This document shows, in pieces, positions 44,480 through 53,236 of a stretch of 64,000 bases of DNA. The translations under genes and the position numbers were made by a program. The stretch's first letter is position 1; every line of letters starts with the position of its first letter. The DNA is from Curtobacterium sp. Leaf261. Its GTDB lineage: Bacteria; Actinomycetota; Actinomycetes; Actinomycetales; Microbacteriaceae. The stretch covers positions 1 to 64,000 of the forward strand of contig NZ_LMMJ01000009.1 of assembly GCF_001422205.1 (NCBI RefSeq), written 5' to 3'. The notes beneath the pieces were generated by a model. The model made no database searches. It was not told the DNA's origin and saw only the letters and a program-made list of their open reading frames with translations.

Positions 44480-45016
44480 ATGAGCGCCCCCGGCATCGAC
44501 GTGCAGGTGGACGTGGGCGGCACCGACGTCCACGACCTGCTGTGCGGCGCGCCGTTGCGGAGCGTGTACGTGCGCCAGTGGGTGACGTTCACGGTGTTCG
44601 CCCTCGTGCTCCTCGGGACCGCGGTCCGCCTGCCCGCCGCGAACGCGCTGGAGCGGTACCTGCTCTCGCCCCTGGCCCTCGTCGCACTCGCGTTCACGGT
44701 GCTCTCGCTGTTCATCGTCCGCGGCACCGTCGCCATCCGTCGTCGCGAGGGCTTGAAGAAGCTCGGCGCGGCGCTCGTGGAGCACGGGATCGTCCGACTC
44801 GACGAGGTCGAGGCCGTGCGGAACGACGTGCGCCTCGACCGCCCCGGCCTCGCGACGTCCGGTGCGTCCGGAACGGTCGACGCGGCCGGGTCCGCAGGCT
44901 CGACCGCGTGGGTGGCGTCCACGGTGATCGAGCGTGACGGCAGCGAGTACGACCTGGTGGTCGAGGGTGATGCATCCGACGAGGCCCGCGTCCGCCTCTC
45001 CCCGCGCCGGGCCTGA
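44480..45016 (+). CDS. Membrane protein with two helices, unknown
   Basis: 178 residues. Two transmembrane helices (WVTFTVFALVLLGTAV and YLLSPLALVALAFTVLSLFIV), then a ~100-residue soluble C-terminal part with a Gly/Ser/Ala-rich insert (about 125-145) and beta-like segments. No motif recognised. Starts directly after a TAGCGT -10 element. First plus-strand gene before the YbjQ cluster, about 90 bp ahead of it; a functional link is possible but unproven. Confidence 0.72.
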   Translation: MSAPGIDVQVDVGGTDVHDLLCGAPLRSVYVRQWVTFTVFALVLLGTAVRLPAANALERYLLSPLALVALAFTVLSLFIVRGTVAIRRREGLKKLGAALVEHGIVRLDEVEAVRNDVRLDRPGLATSGASGTVDAAGSAGSTAWVASTVIERDGSEYDLVVEGDASDEARVRLSPRRA

Positions 45017-45109
45017 ACCTCTCCACAGCCAGCGCTCCCCGGCGGGCGGGCGGTGCAATGCTGAGGTGCGCCGGGACGGTCCGGCGCGGAACAGCGTACG
45101 GGGGTGCTC

Positions 45110-46168
45110 ATGTCGGACTGGGTGGACGGTCTCCCGCCGGCGGCGCACGCGCGAGCTGCACGGCAGCGAGCGAGCGGTGTCGCCGGGTCGCTGCTCTCCG
45201 CACCCGGGGCCGCCGCGATCCGCGCCGTCGCACTCCAGCCCGTGGGCGAGGTCTTCGGCAGCGTCGTCATGCAGCTCGGCTGGACCGGTGGCGGCTGCGG
45301 GTTCTGGGGCGTCAACGCGTTCGGGACGACGGGCTTCGGCGCGGTGTCGAACGGCGGTGGAACGGCAGCCCTGACCGGCGGCGTCTTCAGCGGCGGCTTC
45401 CTCGGGACGGGTGGTGGCCGCGGCCCGCTCGGTGGCGCGTTCGGCACCTGGACGACCCCGGTCCTCACCACCGGCGGCGGTGGCGGGCGGAACGCGGTGT
45501 TCGGGTCCTACGTCCAGGCCTTCGGCCGCGCCTGGCACGGGGCGCATGACCGGATGACCGCTGAGGCCACGATGCTCGGCGCCGACGGCGTGGTCGACGT
45601 GCACATCCGCCGGGAGCGGCTCGAGGGCCAGATCTGGGAGTACACCGCGACCGGGACGGCCGTGCGCTCCCTCGACACGTCGATCAGCCCGAGCGCAGGA
45701 CGCGGCACCCCGTGGACCGCCGGCTTCTCCGCCGAGCACACCACCGTCCTCCTGCAGTCCGGGTACGTGCCGCGCGGGATGGCACTCGGGCTGTCGGTGT
45801 CGACCAAGCACGAGGACCCGGTCCTCAAGCAGCAGCGGTCGATGTGGGCCGACAACACCGAGATCGACGGGCTGACCGAGCTCCTCGAGGCCGCCCGCGA
45901 CGACGCCAGGACGCAGCTCGCGCGTCGAGCAGCTCCGCTCCGCGGCTCGGACCTCGTCGTCACGGGGAACTCGGTCGCCGAGTTCGAGACGCCCTGCGGC
46001 GAGGAGGTCGACCTGCACGCCGAGGCGGTCTTCGTCGCGACCGTCATCGCCCCGGGGCCGATGCACGCGTTCCGGAACACCTCGGAGACCGCGAAGGCCC
46101 GGCGCGACGTCACGACGGTGATCCCCCTGACCGACCCCGGCGTCCGATCCGCGACGAGACACCTGTGA
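45110..46168 (+). CDS. YbjQ/UPF0145-like tandem-domain protein 1
   Basis: About 352 residues from ATG at 45110 (an in-frame GTG at 45104 is an alternative; GGGGG is upstream). Two copies of the YbjQ-type fold (DUF74/UPF0145): the first has the AHDRMTAEATMLGADGVVDVHI block and WEYTATGTAVRS, the second ends with SVAEFETPC...EAVFVATVIA. The first domain has a Gly-rich insert (about 60-125; GGGCGFWGVNAFGTTGFG, GGVFSGGFLGTGGG). YbjQ proteins form decamer-like rings; some are called heavy-metal-binding from homology only. First gene of a three-gene cluster with 46242 and 47057. Confidence 0.78.
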   Translation: MSDWVDGLPPAAHARAARQRASGVAGSLLSAPGAAAIRAVALQPVGEVFGSVVMQLGWTGGGCGFWGVNAFGTTGFGAVSNGGGTAALTGGVFSGGFLGTGGGRGPLGGAFGTWTTPVLTTGGGGGRNAVFGSYVQAFGRAWHGAHDRMTAEATMLGADGVVDVHIRRERLEGQIWEYTATGTAVRSLDTSISPSAGRGTPWTAGFSAEHTTVLLQSGYVPRGMALGLSVSTKHEDPVLKQQRSMWADNTEIDGLTELLEAARDDARTQLARRAAPLRGSDLVVTGNSVAEFETPCGEEVDLHAEAVFVATVIAPGPMHAFRNTSETAKARRDVTTVIPLTDPGVRSATRHL

Positions 46169-46241
46169 TCCCGGCCCACGCCGAGGCCCAGGCCCAGGCC
46201 CCGGCGGCACGCTCCCACCCCACACCCCTGAGGACTGAACG

Positions 46242-47060
46242 ATGAGCACACCCGACCTCGGCGGCATCCCGCTCCCGAAGGACGCCCAGGCCCGCCTCGA
46301 CGACGGTCGGAACCGGCTGTTCACGTCCGACCTGTCGGTCAACGAGTTCCTGCTCGTCCGGCAGGCCGGCTTCCGCCCCGTCGGACTCGTCCTCGGGTCG
46401 AGCGTCTACCACGTGGGCATCCAGAACGGGCGCTGGAGCAAGAACATGGAGCTCGACAAGCTCAGCCAGGCGATGTACCACGCCCGCGAGCTCGCGATGA
46501 CCCGGATGGAGGCCGAGGCGGACCGGCTCGGCGCGGACGGCATCGTCGGCGTCCGTCTCGAGATCGAGTTCAAGGAGTACGGCAACGACCTCGCCGAGTT
46601 CATCGCGATCGGGACCGCAGTCGTCGCCGACGCTCCGCCGCCCACCGGCAAGTGGCGGAACTCGCGGAGCCTGCCGTTCACGTCCGACCTCTCCGGCCAG
46701 GACTTCTGGACGCTCATCCAGGCCGGGTACGCGCCGCTCGGACTCACGATGGGCACCTGCGTGTACCACATCGCCCACCGCGGGATGATGGCGTCGATGT
46801 CGACGTTCGGGACGAACACCGAGATCACGACCTACACCGAGGCGCTCTACGACGCTCGGGAGCTCGCGATGGGGCGGATGCAGACCGAGGCCGAGCACCT
46901 CGAGGCCGAAGGCATCGTCGGCGTGCAGCTCCTCTCGCTCCCGCACCGCTGGGGTGGCCACACCACGGAGTTCTTCGCGATCGGCACGGCGGTCCGCTCA
47001 CTCCGCCCGGACCACGTCATCCAGACCCCGAACCTCGTCCTGCCGCTCACCGATCGATGA
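46242..47060 (+). CDS. YbjQ/UPF0145-like tandem-domain protein 2
   Basis: 272 residues, ATG with GAGGACTG upstream. Two clear domain copies: FTSDLSVNEFLLVRQAGF...HARELAMTRMEAEADRLGADGIVGV...FIAIGTAV (about 31-126) and FTSDLSGQDFWTLIQAGY...DARELAMGRMQTEAEHLEAEGIVGV...FFAIGTAV (about 146-255). The copies are much more alike than those in the previous protein, so this is the better-preserved tandem. Stop overlaps the next start as ATGA (47057-47060). Function unknown; stress or metal binding is only a family-name guess. Confidence 0.82.
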   Translation: MSTPDLGGIPLPKDAQARLDDGRNRLFTSDLSVNEFLLVRQAGFRPVGLVLGSSVYHVGIQNGRWSKNMELDKLSQAMYHARELAMTRMEAEADRLGADGIVGVRLEIEFKEYGNDLAEFIAIGTAVVADAPPPTGKWRNSRSLPFTSDLSGQDFWTLIQAGYAPLGLTMGTCVYHIAHRGMMASMSTFGTNTEITTYTEALYDARELAMGRMQTEAEHLEAEGIVGVQLLSLPHRWGGHTTEFFAIGTAVRSLRPDHVIQTPNLVLPLTDR

Positions 47061-47908
47061 GCGACGCCCCACGCTCCGGCCCAGCGCCCGTCGACCGGAT
47101 CGACGCGACCGCCGACCCCCGGACGCTGCTCGACACGCTCGCGACGGCCGCCGGACGCGCTCTGCCCGCGTCGGTCGTCGACACGGTGCTGTCCGTCGAG
47201 CGGCACCGGTCGATCGCGGACCGGATGGCCGGGAGGCCCGGTACCGTGCGCTCCGTCCGCCTCACCGGGGTCGAGGAGACGCTCACCCTCGCCGAGGACG
47301 ACGGTCGGCTCACCACCGAGGCGGCGCGCGTCTCCGGCGGCGTCACGATCGCACGTCGGCAGCCCCCGGTGGGCCAGTGGCTCGCCCTGTTCGCCGGCGA
47401 GGTCGCCGCGGTCGCCACCGACGCCGCGGGTGACGCCGCCGAGGTGTCCGCATCGCTCGGGAGGCTCGGGGTCCGGACCGCGGACCCGTTCCGTGTCACG
47501 GACGCGGACGTCCCCGCAGGTCTCGCCGCCCTGACCGCGACCGCGCAGTCCCGACTCACCACGGAGGACGGCGCCACCGTCGGCCGCATCACCGCCCTGC
47601 TCGTCGACGCGCTCCCCCGCGTCGCAGGGTCCGGCGAGCCCGAGATCGTCGTGCGGAGGACGGCGACGAGCTACCTGCCGGACACACTGCGGGCGTTCAC
47701 GGCGCTCCCCGCGGACTGGGCGGCGACGCACCGTCTGGCGAACGGGTCGACGCCTGCGGAGGCGCTCCGCGACCAGCTCGCCGCCCTCGAGGCCGCAGCG
47801 GTCCGCATGCGCGACGCCGCGGTCGGTCGCGACGCGACGGAGGTCCTCGTCAACGGGCGGTTCCTCGACGACCGGTTCCGGGCCTCCAGTCTGGATCTCG
47901 GCGACTGA
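47057..47908 (+). CDS. Unknown protein coupled to YbjQ-like gene, XpaC-like C-terminus possible
   Basis: 283 residues, soluble, in ATGA overlap with the previous gene. N-terminal half (about 30-150) is beta-rich with no known motif. C-terminal ~80 residues look helical: SYLPDTLRAFTALPADWA, TPAEALRDQLAALEAAAVRM, ending VNGRFLDDRFRAS. That pattern resembles the C-terminal helices of XpaC-like proteins, which are often found next to TelA. TelA is indeed the next gene, convergent. Assignment is tentative. Confidence 0.7.
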   Translation: MSDAPRSGPAPVDRIDATADPRTLLDTLATAAGRALPASVVDTVLSVERHRSIADRMAGRPGTVRSVRLTGVEETLTLAEDDGRLTTEAARVSGGVTIARRQPPVGQWLALFAGEVAAVATDAAGDAAEVSASLGRLGVRTADPFRVTDADVPAGLAALTATAQSRLTTEDGATVGRITALLVDALPRVAGSGEPEIVVRRTATSYLPDTLRAFTALPADWAATHRLANGSTPAEALRDQLAALEAAAVRMRDAAVGRDATEVLVNGRFLDDRFRASSLDLGD

Positions 47909-47931
47909 GGTCCCGGACCGCGCCGTCCACG

Positions 47932-47972
47932 GGGCGTCGCGCTGCTCCGTCCTAGCGGGCGTCGCGCTGCTC
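47932..47972. repeat. 16-bp direct repeat copying the telA 3' end
   Basis: GGGCGTCGCGCTGCTC at 47932-47947 and 47957-47972, period 25. The right copy encodes the last codons of TelA (stop at 47952-47954); the left copy lies past the stop. Confidence 0.75.
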
Positions 47973-49181
47973 GGTCTCACGGTGCGAGCGGTCGAGCGCG
48001 CCGTGTGCGCGGGTGACCTGCGTCTCGAGCGCGTCGACGGTCTCGGCCATCGCGCCGACCGCCTGCGCGCGGTAGGAGTCCACCGCGTCGATCGTCGCGA
48101 GGACGTCGTCGAACGCCTTCTGGAGCGTGGCGACGCTCACGCCCGAGGACACCGCTTGGTCGTGCACCGTCGCGGTCTGCTGGCGGAGGAGGTCGCCGGT
48201 CCGGGCGATCATCGCGTCCGTCGTCTCGTTCAGGGCACTGATCTGCTGCAGGACGAGCTTCTGCTGCCCGAGCGCCTCGGACACGACGACGGCCGTCCGG
48301 AGTGCTGCCACGGTCGTCGTCCGAGCGCGGTCGACGCCCGTGATGAGCTCGACGTTGTTCTTCCGGACGAGGTCGAGTGCCAGGTAGCCCTGCACGGACA
48401 CCGCGATCTGGGTGAGCAGGTCCTGCCGCCGCTGTCGGATGGGGAACAGGGCGTCGGACACCAGTCCGTCCGCCGCGCGGGGGTCCGTCGGTCGGAGCTC
48501 GGCGGCCTTGCCCTCGACGGCGCCGTCGAGTGCCCTGGCCAGCGTCTCGTACTCGGCGAGCTTGCCCATGGTCGTCCAGAGGGCGGCGCGCTCCTCGTCG
48601 ATCGCGGCGTTGTCCCTGCGGAGGGAGTCCTGCCCGGACACCAGCGCGCCGATGATCGCGTCGAGCTGCTGCTGCGACGTCTCGAACCGGTGGAAGTACC
48701 GCGTGATGTGGGAGGCGCCGGGGATCATCCCGAGGAGTTTCCGGGCACCGGTCAGATCGGCCTTGCCGGGGTCGAGGTCCGAAACCGTCTCGCGCAGGTC
48801 CTGGAGCGTCTTCGCGACCTGGGCCTGCGGGGCGGCAGCGTCACCACGCCCACGGGTGGCCGCGAGCGAGGTGCTCGGACGGTCGAGGAGCCGACTCGAG
48901 GTCTGGGCCGAGCGCTCCACGTCCTGCTGGCCCATCCGGACGATGTCGCCCACGCGGCGGGTGAACTCGGGGCTCCCCGGCTGCTCGGCGGCGAGGGCGT
49001 CCGCGAACACCTGCGCCGTGGCCTGCAGCTGGGACCGACGTTCCGCGGGGACCGGGACCATGCCCGCGGCCCGCTCCTCGGGGACCTCGTGCACGGGCTC
49101 CGGGGGCTGGAGTCGGAGTTCCGTGCCGGTCGGCGGCTGGAGGACGTCGTCGGACGCTCCCCCGAGGTCAAGCTCGGACAC
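47952..49181 (-). CDS. telA: TelA/KlaA-family toxic anion resistance protein
   Basis: 409 residues from GTG at 49181 with GGGGAGG upstream. Soluble, mostly alpha-helical. Family blocks: GMIPGASHITRYFHRFETSQQQLDAIIGAL, LRRDNAAIDEERAALW, LFPIRQRRQDLLTQIAVSVQGYLALDLVRKNN, LITGVDRARTTTVAALRTAVVVSEAL. TelA was named for tellurite resistance on plasmids; chromosomal copies have broad or unclear envelope/stress roles. No ter genes (terD type) are present. Convergent with the YbjQ-YbjQ-XpaC-like cluster. Confidence 0.9.
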   Translation of the reverse strand: MSELDLGGASDDVLQPPTGTELRLQPPEPVHEVPEERAAGMVPVPAERRSQLQATAQVFADALAAEQPGSPEFTRRVGDIVRMGQQDVERSAQTSSRLLDRPSTSLAATRGRGDAAAPQAQVAKTLQDLRETVSDLDPGKADLTGARKLLGMIPGASHITRYFHRFETSQQQLDAIIGALVSGQDSLRRDNAAIDEERAALWTTMGKLAEYETLARALDGAVEGKAAELRPTDPRAADGLVSDALFPIRQRRQDLLTQIAVSVQGYLALDLVRKNNVELITGVDRARTTTVAALRTAVVVSEALGQQKLVLQQISALNETTDAMIARTGDLLRQQTATVHDQAVSSGVSVATLQKAFDDVLATIDAVDSYRAQAVGAMAETVDALETQVTRAHGALDRSHRETEQRDAR

Positions 49182-49519
49182 GGTGCGCCTCCCCACGGCT
49201 CCGGGCGTCGGGGCCTCTCGTCACCCTAGAGCGTCGGGCCGCGGCCGGTGGCGCGGCTGAGGGGCTTCACATGGTGGACGGGGTTCTGCTGCGGGGGTGG
49301 GCGGGGGTTGGTGCGGGGGCGGGTGCGGTGCTGCGGGGCGGGTGCGGGGCTGTGCGGGGCTGTGCGGGCACACCGGTTCGAGACACCCGCCCCAGGAACG
49401 AACCCTGCCTCCTGTCCCGAACCGGTCGGCCCGCCGCCTGTCCCGAACCGGTCGGCCCGCGCGGCGCCCCGGACGCACGAAAAAGCCCCCCGCTGAGCGG
49501 AGGGCGTTTCGATGATGGG
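49182..49519. other. 338-bp gap: tandem repeats and tRNA terminator
   Basis: No gene. Contains a GGTGCGGGG-rich tract (about 49290-49370), a 26-bp tandem (TGTCCCGAACCGGTCGGCCCG twice, 49418-49464) and the terminator of tRNA-Lys. Confidence 0.75.
49481..49505 (-). terminator. Rho-independent terminator of tRNA-Lys
   Basis: On the minus strand GCCCTCCGC-TCA-GCGGGGGGC is followed by TTTTT. The 9-bp stem and the U-run are canonical, the only such U-run terminator I see here. It ends about 15 nt past the tRNA. Confidence 0.85.
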
Positions 49520-49595
<76 letters not shown>

Positions 49596-49626
49596 ATCGC
49601 TGCGGGCGACCCGCAACGGAGAACAA

Positions 49627-49632
49627 CAATAG
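49627..49632 (-). promoter_or_regulatory. Possible tRNA-Lys promoter -10
   Basis: TATTGT on the minus strand about 32 nt upstream of the tRNA 5' end. No convincing -35. A GCGGGCGACCCGC hairpin lies between it and the tRNA. Confidence 0.35.
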
Positions 49633-49727
49633 CATGGGATCGAGCCCGCCCACGACCACGGGCACCACCACGAGCGGTTCGACGGGTCACCCCCGGAGAC
49701 CGTCCCGAGAGCCGAGGAGCGCCCTCC

Positions 49728-50198
49728 ATGACCGACCGCCTCACCGCTGGCACCGTCGCCCCTGACTTCACCCTGCCGAACGAGCAGGGCGTCGCCACGA
49801 GCCTGCACGACTTCCGTGGCCAGAAGGTGATCGTGTACTTCTACCCCGCCGCGTCGACCCCGGGCTGCACCACCGAGGCCTGCGACTTCCGCGACAACAT
49901 GTCCTCGCTGCAGGCCGCCGGCTACACCGTGCTCGGTGTGTCGAAGGACACCCTGCCGGCGATCGAGCGGTTCCACCAGGAGCAGGCGCTGACCTTCCCG
50001 CTCCTCAGCGACCCCGACCTCGTGGTGCACCAGGAGTACGGCGCCTACGGTGAGAAGAACAACTACGGCAAGGTCGTCACGGGCACGATCCGCTCCACGA
50101 TCGTCGTCGACGAAGAGGGCGTCGTGCAGCTCCCCCTGTACAACGTCAAGGCCACAGGACACGTCGCGTCGCTCCGGAAGAAGCTCGGCGTGGCCTGA
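49728..50198 (+). CDS. bcp: Thioredoxin-dependent thiol peroxidase, Bcp/PrxQ family
   Basis: Reduces peroxides with thioredoxin. 156 residues. Peroxidatic Cys47 in STPGCTTEACDF with the resolving Cys52 five residues later, the Bcp/PrxQ pattern; GAYGEKNNYGK and RSTIVVDEEGVV are typical. ATG start with GAGGAG upstream. Convergent to the next gene with a perfect palindromic hairpin between them. Confidence 0.95.
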   Translation: MTDRLTAGTVAPDFTLPNEQGVATSLHDFRGQKVIVYFYPAASTPGCTTEACDFRDNMSSLQAAGYTVLGVSKDTLPAIERFHQEQALTFPLLSDPDLVVHQEYGAYGEKNNYGKVVTGTIRSTIVVDEEGVVQLPLYNVKATGHVASLRKKLGVA

Positions 50199-50211
50199 CG
50201 GCCGGCGACAC

Positions 50212-50262
50212 GCACTGGAGGCCCGGTGCCGGTCCCTGGGACCGGCACCGGGCCTCCAGTGC
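50212..50262. terminator. Perfect 25-bp family A-type hairpin
   Basis: Arms 50212-50236 and 50238-50262 are exact complements with a single loop base. Core is CACTGGAGGCCCGGTGCC, a family A relative. It begins 14 nt after bcp and serves two convergent genes. Confidence 0.75.
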
Positions 50263-50287
50263 GGTGCCGACGATGTCCGCGGACTCT

Positions 50288-50749
50288 TCAGTGCGCGTCG
50301 GGGCGGGCGAGCAGCGTCGTGACGGACTTCGAGAACACGAGCGCGAGCGCCACGAGCGCCGGCGCGAGGAGCGCCCAGCCGATCGCCGGTTCACGGAAGA
50401 CGCCCTGGAAGGCCCCGACGGCGATCGCGATCTGCAGGATCTGCCAGACGATGATCCCGCTCCGGACCCAGGGCCGCCCGCGGAGGAGCCCCACGACCAT
50501 CGCGCCGAGCCACAGGGCCGCGATCGCCGCGAGGACGATGAGCGCGAGGCCGTTCACGAGCACGGCTGGAGGGGCGACGAGCAGGTCGACGAGCAGCACG
50601 ACCGTGATCGCGGCCACCGCGAGGAACTCGAGCGCGACGACGACGGTCAGGACGAGCACCGCTCGCGAACGGCGCGGGCTCGGGCTCGGGCTCGGCGGAC
50701 GTGGTTCCCGACGGTCCGATCCAGGACGTGGTGCGTCCGACACAGGCAT
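50288..50749 (-). CDS. Four-helix membrane protein, unknown
   Basis: 153 residues from ATG at 50749; a start at 50779 is also possible, and the ribosome site is poor in both cases. N-terminal ~30 residues are Pro/Ser/Arg-rich, then four helices, with VLVNGLALIVLAAIAALWLGAMVVGLL and WVRSGIIVWQILQIAIAVGAFQG. Similar to small actinobacterial integral membrane proteins without known function. A GTATGG-CCATAC palindrome lies just upstream. Confidence 0.72.
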   Translation of the reverse strand: MPVSDAPRPGSDRREPRPPSPSPSPRRSRAVLVLTVVVALEFLAVAAITVVLLVDLLVAPPAVLVNGLALIVLAAIAALWLGAMVVGLLRGRPWVRSGIIVWQILQIAIAVGAFQGVFREPAIGWALLAPALVALALVFSKSVTTLLARPDAH

Positions 50750-50775
50750 CCTCCAGCTCGCAACCCTTGATTTGG

Positions 50776-50789
50776 CCATACCAGTATGG
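50776..50789. promoter_or_regulatory. CCATAC-CA-GTATGG palindrome
   Basis: 6-bp inverted arms with 2-bp centre, overlapping the alternative start of the membrane protein gene and about 27 bp upstream of its preferred ATG. Local AT content is high. Could be an operator or overlap the -10 (TATGGC). Confidence 0.4.
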
Positions 50790-50818
50790 AACGATGTTGG
50801 AGGTCGTTCGGACGCCAC

Positions 50819-51063
50819 GATGAAGTGGGCGTCTCCCGGGTAACGATCGCGTGAACATCTTGTTTCGCGACCGCCCTCATGCTGGGCATGCTCGGGCTTC
50901 AGACTCTCTCGAGCTTTTCCCGCTCCCGATCATGCCATCCCCACGGTGGCACCGAGGAACGAGAATCCCCCGCTGGTGCCCCGCTCGGGCGTCAGCATGC
51001 TGAGAATCACCCCACCGCGGCGTCCAGCCGTGCGATTCGCGATTGCAAAAGGAGCATCACTAC
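50819..51063. other. Upstream region of whiB
   Basis: 245 bp. The shift to lower GC, GATTGCAAAAGGAGC just before whiB, and no ORF of merit suggest a promoter with a long 5' UTR. I cannot place the -10 with confidence. A GTCAGCATGCTGAG imperfect palindrome lies near 50990-51005. Confidence 0.5.
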
Positions 51064-51312
51064 ATGGACTGGCGCGACAAGGCAGCTTGCCTCACCGCAG
51101 ACCCCGAGCTCTTCTTCCCGGTCGGCAACACCGGCCCCGCGGTCGACCAGATCGACAAGGCGAAGTCCGTGTGCGCTCGATGCACCGTGACCGAGATGTG
51201 CCTCCAGTACGCCCTCGAGAACTCGCAGGACTCGGGCGTCTGGGGTGGGCTCAGCGAGGACGAGCGTCGGGCGCTCAAGCGCCGCGCCGCCCGCGCCCGC
51301 CGCGCCTCCTAG
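51064..51312 (+). CDS. whiB: WhiB-family iron-sulfur transcription factor (WhiB1/WblE-like)
   Basis: 82 residues. Four cluster-binding Cys: Cys9, Cys37, Cys40 (CARC) and Cys46, then GVWGG, the turn used with sigma-A region 4, and a basic C-terminus KRRAARARR that contacts DNA. The sequence is close to WhiB1/WblE, the essential NO-sensitive member in Mycobacterium. AAGGAG precedes the ATG by about 10 nt. Convergent with the PdtaS-like kinase gene, the same neighbour pair as Rv3219-Rv3220c. Confidence 0.94.
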   Translation: MDWRDKAACLTADPELFFPVGNTGPAVDQIDKAKSVCARCTVTEMCLQYALENSQDSGVWGGLSEDERRALKRRAARARRAS

Positions 51313-51421
51313 CGCCGACCGCCCTCCCGGCGGCCACTGCACCACCGCGACGGCGTCCGGTCCCCCGCTGGGATCGGGCGCCGTTCGCGTGCCCGCCGGC
51401 CGCGTGCCGCGCCGGACCGGT

Positions 51422-51497
51422 GTGTGTTCTGAACACGGGCCTCCAGGCCGAACACCGGTATCCGCGTGTTCCGCACGGACGCGCGTGTTCAGAACAC
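51422..51497. repeat. Family B unit, diverged third copy
   Basis: GTGTTC-T-GAACAC, a GGGCCTCCAGGCC stem, GAACAC, GTGTTC, and GTGTTC-A-GAACAC, in the same order as the 83-bp units at 35763. Sequence between half-sites differs, so the conserved part is the half-site layout. Lies between convergent whiB and kinase genes. Confidence 0.82.
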
Positions 51498-51560
51498 GCA
51501 GACGCGGCCGGACACGCAGACGCAGACGCGGCCGGAGCCCGGCCGACGGCGGCGGCCGGG

Positions 51561-53051
51561 CTACCCCTGCTCCCACCGGAACGGGATGCCGATCGTGACC
51601 TCGGTGCCGCTCCCGACCATCGTGTGCCAGTCGATCGTGCCGCCGAGTTCGCCCTGGATGAGCGTCCGGACGATCTGCGTCCCGAGCCCCGACCCGACCT
51701 TGCCCTCGGGCAGACCGACCCCGTCGTCGCGGACCTTCACCTCGAGGTGGTCGTCGTAGCGGTCCGCGACGATCTCGACCTCGCCGTCACGTCCGTCGAG
51801 TCCGTGCTCCACCGCGTTCGTGACGAGCTCCGTGAGTCCGAGCGCGAGGGGGGTCGCCGCCTCGCTCGGGAGGGTCCCGAACTGCCCGGTCTTCTTCGGC
51901 CGCACCGTGGTGTTGTGGCTCGCGGCGACCTCGGTCACGAGCATCAGCACCCGGTCGAACACGTCGTCGAAGTCCACGATCTGCGCGAGACCCGTCGAGA
52001 GCGTGTCGTGGACCACCGCGATGGCGGCGACACGTCGCTGCGCCTGGTTGAGGGCCTCGCGGGCCTCCTCGGAGTGCGTGCGACGCGCCTGGATGCGGAG
52101 GAGCGACGCCACCGTCTGCAGGTTGTTCTTCACGCGGTGGTGGATCTCGCGGATCGTCGCGTCCTTGGTGATGAGCTCGCGCTCCTGGTGACGCATCTCA
52201 GAGACGTCGCGGACGAGCACGATCGCGCCGATGCGGTTGCCGTGGTCGCGGAGCGGGATCGAGCGGAGCGTCACGGTGACGCCCTTCGCCTCGATGTCGG
52301 TGCGCCACGGTGCACGCCCGGTGACGACGAGGGGCAGCGACTCGTCGACCACGAGCTGTCCGCCGAGGAGCGTGGTCGTGACCTCGGCCAGGGACTGCCG
52401 CTCGAGCTCGCCGTCGAACCCCATGCGGTTGAACGCGCTGAGCCCGTTCGGACTCGCGAACGTGACGGTGCCGTCGACGTCGAGGCGCAGCAGCCCGTCG
52501 GACGCCCGCGGCGCGCCACGACGAGGACCTGACGGCGCCCCGATGTCCGGGAAGTCCCCCGAGGCGATCATGCCGAACAGGTCGTTCGCGCTCGTGTTGA
52601 AGATGAGTTCCTGGCGGCTCGGTGTGCGCTGCTCGTCCACGTTGGAGTGTCGCGTGACGACCGCGATCGGCGCGTCGGTCGTCTTCGCGCTCTGTGCGGA
52701 CAGCCGACGGAGCACCGGGATCGCGCGGACGCGGGTCGGGGTGTCCTCGTACCAGTCGGGCTCGGCGGAGTCGACGACCTCGCCGCGGTCGAACGCCTGG
52801 CGGATCTGGTCGTCCCACTCCGGTCGGGCGGTGTGCCCGACGATGTCGCGGTAGAACAGCGTCGCCGCACTCGACGGGCGTGCGTGTGCGACCGCGATGA
52901 ACGTGCCGTCCGCCGAGGGGACCCAGAGCACGATGTCCGCGAACGACAGATCGGCGAGGAGCTGCCAGTCGCCGACGAGCAGGTGCATCCACTCGACGTC
53001 GGCGTCGGACGATCGGCCTTGGGCCAGAACGAGGTCACTGAGGGTCGACAC
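51561..53051 (-). CDS. pdtaS: PdtaS-like sensor histidine kinase
   Basis: 496 residues, GTG start at 53051. N-terminal GAF-like domain (about 1-150) of the PdtaS type, PAS-like domain (about 180-285), then HisKA_2: REIHHRVKNNLQTVASLLRIQ with phospho-acceptor His304/305, and an HATPase domain (LTELVTNAVEHG, DDGVGLPEG, GSGLGTQIV). In Mycobacterium the partner PdtaR is an ANTAR antiterminator; no such gene is here, so the response regulator is presumably elsewhere. No transmembrane helix, so it is cytosolic. TAGACT 6 nt upstream suggests leaderless transcription. Confidence 0.93.
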   Translation of the reverse strand: MSTLSDLVLAQGRSSDADVEWMHLLVGDWQLLADLSFADIVLWVPSADGTFIAVAHARPSSAATLFYRDIVGHTARPEWDDQIRQAFDRGEVVDSAEPDWYEDTPTRVRAIPVLRRLSAQSAKTTDAPIAVVTRHSNVDEQRTPSRQELIFNTSANDLFGMIASGDFPDIGAPSGPRRGAPRASDGLLRLDVDGTVTFASPNGLSAFNRMGFDGELERQSLAEVTTTLLGGQLVVDESLPLVVTGRAPWRTDIEAKGVTVTLRSIPLRDHGNRIGAIVLVRDVSEMRHQERELITKDATIREIHHRVKNNLQTVASLLRIQARRTHSEEAREALNQAQRRVAAIAVVHDTLSTGLAQIVDFDDVFDRVLMLVTEVAASHNTTVRPKKTGQFGTLPSEAATPLALGLTELVTNAVEHGLDGRDGEVEIVADRYDDHLEVKVRDDGVGLPEGKVGSGLGTQIVRTLIQGELGGTIDWHTMVGSGTEVTIGIPFRWEQG

Positions 53052-53057
53052 CCGTCA

Positions 53058-53063
53058 AGTCTA
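53058..53063 (-). promoter_or_regulatory. -10 element, probable leaderless promoter
   Basis: TAGACT on the minus strand, 6 nt from the GTG of the PdtaS-like gene; identical to the ilvD element. An AT-rich patch (53155-53190) further upstream probably carries the promoter of the divergent gene. Confidence 0.5.
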
Positions 53064-53236
53064 GGTCGCGCCGGATGGTCGTCCGGCGCGCGTGACGGAA
53101 CGCCCGCGGTCACGCTCATCCGTCTCTGGAACGACCTGTCCACAGGCCGTCAGCGAATTAAATGTCATATTCCTCTGCTCAATACCATCGGGGGTCGCGG
53201 CCGCGGGGCCGCCACGCCGACGATGCGGAGGGGCAC

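Noticed and set aside
47952..49181. Tellurite resistance operon
   Set aside because: TelA alone is not evidence: no terD-family, terC or tehB gene is present.
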